Below are positions 50,133 to 57,612 of a stretch of 64,000 nt of DNA, piece after piece. Numbering within the stretch: position 1 is the stretch's first letter; each line of letters opens with the position of its first letter. A program made the translations under genes and the position numbers. Below the pieces are notes generated by a model, which worked only from the letters and a program-made list of their open reading frames with translations, searched no databases and had not been told where the DNA came from. The stretch spans positions 1,178,001 through 1,242,000 of the forward strand of contig JANQAD010000001.1 of assembly GCA_024707205.1 (NCBI GenBank). The letters are read 5' to 3'. The DNA is from Demequina sp. GTDB taxonomy: Bacteria; Actinomycetota; Actinomycetes; Actinomycetales; Demequinaceae.

Positions 50133-51391
50133 AGGTGCTCCGCGAGTCCGGGGCTCGTGACTCCGCGAGTGTCGAGCAGCCTGCTGCTCGCGCGCGCGAT
50201 GGCGTCGACGTCGTACTCATGGTGGTTCTGCAGCAGCACCACGATGTCGGCCGCGGCGATCGCCGCATCGAGGTCCGCGACGCGCTCAAGCGACTCCCCC
50301 TCGACGTTCCACACCGCAACCCGCGGGTCGTGGAAGCTCACGTCGGCGCCCAGCTTCTCGAGCGCCACGGCCACGTCGACACTCGGCGACTCGCGCTCGT
50401 CGGCGATGTTGGCCTTGTAGGTCACGCCGAGCAGCAGCACCTTGGCGCCCTTGACGTCCACGCCGTCGGCCTGGAGCGCGTCTGCCGCCCGCTGCGCGAC
50501 GTATCCGGGCGCGGTGATATTGATCTCTTGCGCCAGCTCGATGAGGCGGAAAGGCTCACCGAGCCGCTCACGCACGTGGTGGCTGAGGTAGTTGGGGTCG
50601 ATGGGGATGCAGTGCCCGCCGACGCCGGGGCCGGGGTAGAAGGCCTGGAAGCCGAAGGGCTTGGTCGCGGCAAGACGGACGACGTCCCACACGTCGATGT
50701 CGAGCTTGTGGAACACCCGCGCCATCTCGTTCACGAGCGCGATGTTGAGGTGGCGGTACGTGTTCTCGAGCAGCTTCGCGGACTCGGCCTCACGGGTTCC
50801 TCGCGCGCGGACCACGGTGTCGACGACCTTGCCGTAGAACTCGGCAGCGCGATCGGTCGAGGCCGCGTCGACCCCGCCGACGATCTTTGGCGTGTTGCGC
50901 AGGCCATACGTGGGGTTACCTGGATCGATGCGCTCAGGCGAGAAGGCGAGCGCGAAGTCTGCGCCGGCCTTGAGGCCCGACGCTGCCTCCAGGATGGGCT
51001 GGAAGACCTCCTCCGTTGTTCCCGGGTAGGTGGTCGACTCCAGCACGATCAGCTGGCCACGGGAGACGTGGGGGGCGATCGCGCGCGCGGCGGACTCGAC
51101 GGGGCCCAGGTCGGGGCCGCCCTGCTCGGAGAGCGGGGTGGGGACGCACACCACGATGGTCCGGGCGTCGTCGAAGACGGCCGTGTCGGACGTGGCGTAG
51201 AAGCCCGTCGCGTTGATCTTCGCGATGTCGTCGTCGCTCAGGTCGTCGACGTGCGAGCGGCCGGCGTTGAGCCCCTCGATCACCCGGTTTGAGATGTCGT
51301 AACCGGCCACGGACAGGCCCACCTTGGTGGCCTCATGGACCAGTGGGAGGCCCACATACCCGAGCCCGACTACAACCAGATCGACAGCCAC
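50129..51391 (-). CDS. UDP-ManNAc/UDP-sugar 6-dehydrogenase (WecC-like)
   Basis: The 420-residue NAD enzyme starts AVDLVVVGLGYVGLPLVHEA and has VVCVPTPLSEQG, AFSPERIDPGN, the oxidation-site Cys in GPGVGGHCIPIDPNYLS and the late domain LLLGVTYKANIADERESPS. It oxidises the C6 hydroxyl of a UDP-sugar to a uronate. With the WecB epimerase at 53175 it could make UDP-N-acetylmannosaminuronate. GTG 51391 is chosen because AAGGGA lies six bases upstream; ATG 51406 is an alternative. It is coupled to the permease by overlap. Confidence 0.9.
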   Translation of the reverse strand: MAVDLVVVGLGYVGLPLVHEATKVGLSVAGYDISNRVIEGLNAGRSHVDDLSDDDIAKINATGFYATSDTAVFDDARTIVVCVPTPLSEQGGPDLGPVESAARAIAPHVSRGQLIVLESTTYPGTTEEVFQPILEAASGLKAGADFALAFSPERIDPGNPTYGLRNTPKIVGGVDAASTDRAAEFYGKVVDTVVRARGTREAESAKLLENTYRHLNIALVNEMARVFHKLDIDVWDVVRLAATKPFGFQAFYPGPGVGGHCIPIDPNYLSHHVRERLGEPFRLIELAQEINITAPGYVAQRAADALQADGVDVKGAKVLLLGVTYKANIADERESPSVDVAVALEKLGADVSFHDPRVAVWNVEGESLERVADLDAAIAAADIVVLLQNHHEYDVDAIARASSRLLDTRGVTSPGLAEHL

Positions 51392-51434
51392 TTCAGTTCC
51401 CTTCATGTGCCCCGGTGAACCCGGCACAACCTGC

Positions 51435-53106
51435 CTAGTTTAGCCGTCGACGTGCGGCGGCGTACACCTCGTCGTATCTGTCGACGAGTGCCTCCCAGGT
51501 ACGATTCTCCTCCACCCAACGTCTCCCGGCGGCGCCCCGTTCCGCGATCTCTCCCGCCGCCAAGACGCGTGCGATGGCGTCGGCCCACGCGCTCGCGTCA
51601 CGGGTCACCACGAGCCCCCCTGAGGCATCCGGAACGGTCTCCAACAGCGCCGGCAGGTCGGAGGCGATCACCAGCGACCCGGTCGCCATGGCCTCGAGCG
51701 GCTTGATGGGGGTCACGACGCGCGTCACGCTCGTGTCCAGCCGCGGCACCGCGAACACATCGATGGCCCGGTGCCACTGCATCGCGGACTCCCGGTTCAC
51801 CCTTCCGGTGAAGGTGACATGCTCGGCACCCGGGGCAACGCGCAACTCGTCGAGCGCCGGCCCGTCGCCCACCACCACGCCGCGCGCCTTCACTCCTCGC
51901 GCGAGAAGCTCCGCCACCACCTCGCCGATCAGTTCGAGGCCCTCGTAGCCGTTGATCGATGACACCGTCCCCACGAGGAGCGAGTCGTCGATGCCCAGCC
52001 GCTCGCGAGCCGCCGCGTGGTCGTCGTCCCCGCTCAGCCACTCCGAGCCGACGGCGTTCGGCACCACGGTGATCCGGTCCGCCGCCACCCCCTGCGAACC
52101 ACCTCGTCCCTCATGCCCTCGGACAGGGTCACCACGTGGTCTGCGGCGAGCATCACGCGCGTCTCGGCGGCTCGGGCCAGCCTCACGAACTCCGCCTCCG
52201 GATCGCCTCCGCGCGCCACCCATGTCTCCTCGAGGAAGCCCCGCACCTCGTACACCATGGGCAATCCCAGCGCCTTCGCCGCGACCTGCGCCACCGTGCC
52301 GTTCACGTGATGCGAGTGGGCGTGCAGCACGCGGGCATCGCTTGCGGTCTCCACGAGGCGCGCGGCCTCCGCCGTGGCCGCGACGTCGACGCGCCCCTGC
52401 TGCCCGCGTCGCGGCAGCCGCCTCTCGTAGACCACTCCATCGACGGTGACCCTGAGCGGCGCGCGCACGCGCCCCCGGCCACGGGGAAGCCAAGACGAGT
52501 GGCCACGCTCACGGGACCCCGCGCCGCCTGTGCCGACGCAATTCCGTGCGTCCGCGTGGTGTAGCCGGCCACAACGTCCGGCAGCGCGTTGGTGACCACA
52601 TGAACGGTGCGGCTTCCGCCCGACGGCGGGGCGGCCGGGGCGCCGATCTCGCCTTGGAGCAGGGCCAGTTCGCCGTCGACGACGTCGCCGAAGCTCTCGA
52701 GCGCGCGCGAGCCGGTGGCGAGTGCGCGGGCGGCCGACAGGGCGCCGCGCTCGCGCAGGACGAGTGCGACGGCGTGCCGCTGGCGCGGGCCGTCGCCGCG
52801 AGGCAAGGCAGATGGCGCGAGGCCTGGCTCGTGAAGCGCGGCCGTTGCGGCGAGGGCGCTCGACGTGCGGCGCGATGTGGTGCCGGCTGCGGTGGCCCTG
52901 AGTACCGCCTCCGCGCGCTCGCGGTCACCGGCCAACCACGCGGACGCGGCGCCGGTAGGGGAGTTGCGTGGCAGGACTGAGGCGACCGCGCGCCGCGCAG
53001 AACTCGGCACACTTCGCAGGATTCGAACCCGCATCACCATGGGATGGATGCGGCGGTGATGCCACACGGCAGCGACAGCGACGACGCTGTTGCGCACGAT
53101 TCCCAC
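51435..53106 (-). pseudogene. GT4 glycosyltransferase with two apparent frameshifts
   Basis: Three frames hold consecutive parts. The first, from about GTG 53106 (or ATG 53040), gives an Ala/Arg-rich helical region then TVHVVTNALPDVVAGYTTRT, HGIASAQ and TRLGFPVAGG. The second gives RVTVDGVVYERRLPRRGQQG, HSHHVNGTVAQVAAKALGLP and MVYEVRGFLEETWVA. The third gives VAADRITVVPNAVGSEWLSG, FTGRVNRESAMQWHRAIDVF and RVVTPIKPLEAMATGSL. The joins fall at runs of G/C near 52468-52480 and 52086-52090; one extra base at each restores a single protein. It is a relative of the intact gene 57613-59583. Confidence 0.75.
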
Positions 53107-53174
53107 GGTCAAAGCATGGCACGATAGACCCTCGAGATGGTGCGCCGGCGGAAGGCGCCGCCGAAGGAGTGCCC

Positions 53175-54254
53175 ATGCCAACGGCCGTTCTGCACGTCAC
53201 CGGTGCGCGACCGAACTTTCCCAAGCTGGCCCCGGTTCAGGCCGCGCTCGCGGAGCGTGGCGTGGAACAGCGCATTGTGCACACCGGGCAGCACTACGAC
53301 GACCGCATGTCTGACATCTTCTTCCGCGAACTGGACCTGCCGCGGCCGGACGTCAATCTGGGGATCGGCTCCGGCTCCCACGCGGAGCAGACCGCGCGGA
53401 CGATGATCGCGCTTGAGGGCGCGTTCCTCGGGGCCGCGCCCCAGCTTGTGCTCGTGTATGGCGACATCAACTCGACTCTCGCCGCCGCCGTCGTCGCCGC
53501 GAAGCTCGGGATCCCACTCGGCCACGTCGAGGCGGGCCTGCGGAGCTTCGACATGACCATGCCGGAGGAGATCAACCGGCTCGTGACCGACCGGCTGTCC
53601 AACGTGCTCTTTGCCACGAGCGAGGATGCCATCGAGCACCTCGTTCGCGAAGGGACGGACCCGGACGCAATCCACTTCGTCGGGAACCCCATGATCGACA
53701 CGCTCCTCAGGGCCAAGCCGCGGCTCGACTCTGCCCGCGCCAAGGCCGAGCATGGCGTGGAGGGCGCGTACATCGTCGGGACCCTGCACCGGCCCAGCAA
53801 CGTCGACGACCCCGACGACGTCGCCGAGCTCGTTCGCGTCATCCACGCCTTCGCGGACCTCGCGACGTTCGTCATGCCGGTGCACCCGCGCGGCCGCGCG
53901 CGCCTCGTCGACGCCGGGCTGACGCGCCACCCCCGCGTGATCGCCACGGATCCGCTCGGCTACCTCGACTTCATCTCGCTCGTCTCCGGGTCCGACGCTG
54001 TGGTCACCGACAGCGGTGGCGTCCAGGAGGAGACGACCATCCTGGGCGTGCCGTGCTTCACCATGCGGCCCAACACCGAGCGTCCCGTGACGATCACCAA
54101 CGGCACCAACCAACTGGTGACGCGAGAGAGCGTCGTGCCAGCGGTTGCGGCGGCCCTCGCTGCCGGTCGGCCTGCGCAGTGGCCCACGCCGCCGCTGTGG
54201 GACGGGCACGCCGGCGAGCGGATAGCGGACGTGGTGCAGTGCCAGCTCGCGTAA
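53175..54254 (+). CDS. wecB: UDP-N-acetylglucosamine 2-epimerase (non-hydrolysing)
   Basis: The 359-residue enzyme begins VLHVTGARPNFPKLAPVQAA and has the family residues HTGQHYDDRMSDIFFRELDL, VYGDINSTLAAAVVAAKLG, GHVEAGLRSFDMTMPEEINR and DSGGVQEETTILGVPCFTMR. It interconverts UDP-GlcNAc and UDP-ManNAc, supplying the dehydrogenase of the same locus. AAGGAG lies six bases before ATG 53175. It diverges from the frameshifted glycosyltransferase and overlaps the acyltransferase start by 16 bases. Confidence 0.93.
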   Translation: MPTAVLHVTGARPNFPKLAPVQAALAERGVEQRIVHTGQHYDDRMSDIFFRELDLPRPDVNLGIGSGSHAEQTARTMIALEGAFLGAAPQLVLVYGDINSTLAAAVVAAKLGIPLGHVEAGLRSFDMTMPEEINRLVTDRLSNVLFATSEDAIEHLVREGTDPDAIHFVGNPMIDTLLRAKPRLDSARAKAEHGVEGAYIVGTLHRPSNVDDPDDVAELVRVIHAFADLATFVMPVHPRGRARLVDAGLTRHPRVIATDPLGYLDFISLVSGSDAVVTDSGGVQEETTILGVPCFTMRPNTERPVTITNGTNQLVTRESVVPAVAAALAAGRPAQWPTPPLWDGHAGERIADVVQCQLA

Positions 54255-56326
54255 ACGAACCGCATTCGAAGGCGTTCCGCCCCGATATCGAGGGCCTTCG
54301 AGCCGTCGCCATCCTCTTGGTGCTGCTGTACCACGCGAGCCTCCCGTTCCTTCCCGGCGGGTTCATCGGCGTCGACGTCTTCTTCGTGATTTCTGGCTTC
54401 CTCATCACCTCGTTGCTCGTGCGGGAGGCGGAGCGCACCGGGAAGGTCTCCCTTCGCCGTTTCTACGCGCGCCGCGCCAAGCGGCTGCTGCCAGCGTCGG
54501 CCCTTGTGCTCGTGGTGACCTCCGCGCTCACGGTGTGGCTCATCAACGGCTCCGACCGCAGGGCGTTCGGGCTGGACATCTCGGCCGCCGCTGGGTACGT
54601 GGTGAACTGGCGACTCGCCGCGCGGGCGGTCGACTACCTCGCGGAGGGGACTGGGCAGTCGCCGGTGCTGCACTTCTGGTCGCTCGCGGTGGAGGAGCAG
54701 TTCTACTTCGTGTGGCCGTTCCTCATCATCGTGGCGCTCTTCGTGGCGCATCGGTTGCGGTGGAGCATGCGGCGGACGATGACGGTGGCGCTGTCGGTGG
54801 TGGCGATCCCTTCATTCATTGCATCCATTCTGCAGACGGCGAGCAACCCCGCTACCGCGTTCTTCGTCACGACCACGCGCCTGTGGGAGCTCGCCGTTGG
54901 CGCCTTCGTCGCGATAGCGGCGACCAGGTTTGCTCGTCTTCCTGAGCGCGCGGCGAGCGCGATCTCGGTGACCGGGCTCGTCGTGATCCTCGCCTCCGCC
55001 GTGCTGCTCACGGACACCGCGGCGTGGCCGGGCTATCTCGCTGCTATCCCAGTGCTTGGCGCGGCTGCGGTGATCGCGGGCGGCATCGCCCACCCCCACG
55101 CGGTCGCCGCGCGCGTCCTTGCGCTCCGGCCTATGGTGTGGATCGGCGGGCTGTCCTATTCGCTCTACCTGTGGCACTGGCCGATGCTGATCTTTGGGCA
55201 GGCGGCCTTTGGGCCGCTGCGGGTGCGAGAGCAGATGGCGCTGGCGGTGCTGTCGATAGTGCCCGCGTATCTCAGCATGCGGTTCATCGAGAATCCCGCG
55301 CGGTACTCGAAGCGACTCGCGCGCGGCTCCGCGCTCGCGCTCGCCACCGGTGCCGCACTCACCCTCGCTGGGGTCGCCGCCGGCTTCGCGGTGGCGCTCA
55401 CCGCTCCGTCCCCGTCCTCGAACCAGACCATCGTCATCGAGGTGCCGGAGGGAACGGCAACGGGCGAGGGCTCCGGCATGGGCGCGCAGGCGCTCGGCAA
55501 CGATCCCACCAGCTCACCGGCGGGAATCCCCCAGGACTCCTACGAGACGATCGTGCCGGAGCCGGCGTCCGCCGCCGACGATGTGCCCGCCAGTTACGAC
55601 CTTGGCTGCCAGGCGGCGCAGGACTCAACCGAGATCGTCACGTGCCCCGTGGGCGCGCTCGACAGCAAGATCGTGGTCGCGGCCGTCGGGGACTCGAAGA
55701 TGCTGCAGTGGTACACGGCTCTCGACATCGCGGGTCGCAACCTGGGTGTGCGCTTCGAGTTCATGACGAAGTCGTCGTGCGAGTCAACGGACGCGATCAC
55801 GTCCATCAGTGGGGCCGCCTACACCACGTGCAAGGAGTTCAACGAGGCGGTGGATCGCAAGATCCTCGACGGCGGATACGCGGGGGTCCTGACCTCGGGC
55901 GGGGTCCCGCACGTCACCGAGTCCTCGCCTCTCGACGCCGTGGAGGGGTACACCCAGCGGTGGGAGCGCTGGCAGCAGGCGGGCATCCCGGTGACCGTGG
56001 TCCTCGACAACCCGCACCCGCCTGGTGACGTCTACCCGTGCATGGAGAAGAACGCCGACTCCGCGCTCACGTGCGCCTTCGAGCGCGCCCACGGCATCGA
56101 GTCCGGAGGAGCTCCAGGCCAGACCGCAGCCGCCGAGGCGTCCGGAGCCGCGGTCATCGACCTCACCGACTTCATCTGTCCACAGGAGCAGTGCGCGCCC
56201 GTCATCGGCAACGTGCTGATCCTCAGGCAGGGCAGCCACCTGACGAACACGTACGTCATCACCCTGGCGCCTCAGCTCATAAGGGAGCTGGCGCCGCGCA
56301 TGGCGGCGCTCGGCGCCACCGGCTAA
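54239..56326 (+). CDS. Acyltransferase 3 family protein with SGNH domain (OafA-like)
   Basis: The 695-residue protein has an N-terminal acyltransferase-3 domain of about 370 residues with ten or eleven helices. It includes RPDIEGLRAVAILLVLLYHA (catalytic His), GGFIGVDVFFVISGFLITSL, LHFWSLAVEEQFYFVWPFLI and SLYLWHWPMLIFG. A C-terminal SGNH domain follows (nucleophile Ser486 in AVGDSKMLQWYTALD; late His in RQGSHLTNTYV). Proteins of this type O-acetylate exported polysaccharides. GTG 54239 overlaps wecB by 16 bases, so the genes are coupled. Confidence 0.9.
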   Translation: MPARVNEPHSKAFRPDIEGLRAVAILLVLLYHASLPFLPGGFIGVDVFFVISGFLITSLLVREAERTGKVSLRRFYARRAKRLLPASALVLVVTSALTVWLINGSDRRAFGLDISAAAGYVVNWRLAARAVDYLAEGTGQSPVLHFWSLAVEEQFYFVWPFLIIVALFVAHRLRWSMRRTMTVALSVVAIPSFIASILQTASNPATAFFVTTTRLWELAVGAFVAIAATRFARLPERAASAISVTGLVVILASAVLLTDTAAWPGYLAAIPVLGAAAVIAGGIAHPHAVAARVLALRPMVWIGGLSYSLYLWHWPMLIFGQAAFGPLRVREQMALAVLSIVPAYLSMRFIENPARYSKRLARGSALALATGAALTLAGVAAGFAVALTAPSPSSNQTIVIEVPEGTATGEGSGMGAQALGNDPTSSPAGIPQDSYETIVPEPASAADDVPASYDLGCQAAQDSTEIVTCPVGALDSKIVVAAVGDSKMLQWYTALDIAGRNLGVRFEFMTKSSCESTDAITSISGAAYTTCKEFNEAVDRKILDGGYAGVLTSGGVPHVTESSPLDAVEGYTQRWERWQQAGIPVTVVLDNPHPPGDVYPCMEKNADSALTCAFERAHGIESGGAPGQTAAAEASGAAVIDLTDFICPQEQCAPVIGNVLILRQGSHLTNTYVITLAPQLIRELAPRMAALGATG

Positions 56327-56334
56327 GGACCCGG

Positions 56335-56350
56335 GGCCGCGCGCGCGGCC
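56335..56350 (+). terminator. GC palindrome after the acyltransferase gene
   Basis: ggccgcgcgcgcggcc is a perfect 16-bp palindrome nine bases after the stop. TAAAAT (56355-56360), directly behind it, may be the -10 box for the next transcript. Confidence 0.45.
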
Positions 56351-56412
56351 GCGGTAAAATCACCTGGTTGCGCAGGCCACAGCGTGCCCAAGCGCCCGGA
56401 AAGGGAGTGTCC

Positions 56413-56499
56413 ATGGCTCAGGTGACCGGCGGCAGAAGACCTCGTCGCGGCCTGCCCGACGCCGTGGCGGCTCCGCGCGCAGGCTCGCCAGGTCGGTGA
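56413..56499 (+). CDS. Small ORF upstream of GT2 gene (28 residues)
   Basis: MAQVTGGRRPRRGLPDAVAA and eight further residues, with a good AAGGGAG six bases before the ATG. The stop overlaps the GTG of the glycosyltransferase (GTGA). It may be a leader that couples translation, or the true N-terminus of the glycosyltransferase joined by a missed frameshift. No family is recognised. Confidence 0.4.
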   Translation: MAQVTGGRRPRRGLPDAVAAPRAGSPGR

Positions 56500-57608
56500 A
56501 CCGCCGGGGCGCGGCACCGACCGTTCTCGTGACGGGCAGCACTCAGGCCGCGGTCGCGGAGGCGGCGGCCGCCGTGGCGACCTCGTCATGGATCAAGGTG
56601 CGGCAAGCGGCGGAGCCTCCAACGGCGTCGGGCGAGAGGGCACGGGGCGTTGGTCGCGGGCCGGTGACGCCAGTGGCCGTGGTGCCGGCGCAGGATGGCG
56701 ATGTCGCCGACTCTCTCGCGCTGAGCGGGACCGCGGTGCTCCTGTATGGGGAGCCGAGGCGGGACCGCGACGACGCCGTGTGGCCCGCGGTCGCCGACGC
56801 TGCAGCGGCCTCGCCCGAGGCGACCGCGCTCGCGGCCCAGGCCGAGTTGCGCGACCGCGTGGCCCTGCGGCAGCGCCGCGACGTCCTCGACCGTGGTGCG
56901 GACTCTCCCGCGCTCGGCGCGGTCTCGATCGTGTGTGCCACCAACCGGCCTGACGAGCTCGGCAACGTCCTTGACAACGCGGCCCGCCAGCGCGGCGTGG
57001 CGGTCCAGTTGGTGCTCGTGACCCACGGCTTCACTGCCGACGCGGCTGCGCTCGCGGCCTTCCGGACGGACCACCCCGCGGTGGAGGTCGTGCCCGTGGA
57101 GGCGGACCGCTCGCTGACGCTCGGCAGCTGCCTGAATCTTGGAATCGCCGCCGCCGACGGCGACGACATCGTCAAGATGGATGACGACAACTTCTACGGA
57201 CCCGCGTTCCTCCTTGACCTTGCCCGCGATCTGCGCCTGAGCGGCGCAGGGCTCACGGGAAAGCGCGCACACCTTGTCCATCTCAGCGCGAGCGGTGCCC
57301 TGGTGCTGCGGTTCGCGGACGCGGAGAACTCGTGGGCGAAGATGGTTCAGGGGGGCACCATGTACTTCCAGGGTGACCTCATCCGCGATCTCCGCTTCTC
57401 CGACATCCCGCGCGCGGTCGACACGGACGTGCTCAATCGGCTCAACGCCGACGGGGTCGGGGTGTACTCCTCGGACCGCTTCAACTTCGTGAGCGTTCGC
57501 GCGGCGGATCCGCACTCGCACACGTGGAAGGTCACCGACGCCACGATGCTCACTCCCACGGGGCGCCTCATCACGTTCGGCGACCCGCGCGCCCACGCCG
57601 AGGTCTGA
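56496..57608 (+). CDS. GT2-type glycosyltransferase
   Basis: The 370-residue protein has a non-catalytic Ala-rich N-terminal region of about 145 residues and then a GT-A domain: GAVSIVCATNRPDELGNVLD, RSLTLGSCLNLGIAAADGDD and the metal-binding DxD region IVKMDDDNFYGPAFL. It would transfer a sugar from a nucleotide donor in the glycopolymer pathway. GTG 56496 overlaps the small upstream ORF. The next gene starts four bases after its stop, so these are one operon. Confidence 0.85.
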   Translation: MNRRGAAPTVLVTGSTQAAVAEAAAAVATSSWIKVRQAAEPPTASGERARGVGRGPVTPVAVVPAQDGDVADSLALSGTAVLLYGEPRRDRDDAVWPAVADAAAASPEATALAAQAELRDRVALRQRRDVLDRGADSPALGAVSIVCATNRPDELGNVLDNAARQRGVAVQLVLVTHGFTADAAALAAFRTDHPAVEVVPVEADRSLTLGSCLNLGIAAADGDDIVKMDDDNFYGPAFLLDLARDLRLSGAGLTGKRAHLVHLSASGALVLRFADAENSWAKMVQGGTMYFQGDLIRDLRFSDIPRAVDTDVLNRLNADGVGVYSSDRFNFVSVRAADPHSHTWKVTDATMLTPTGRLITFGDPRAHAEV

Positions 57609-57612
57609 CCCC

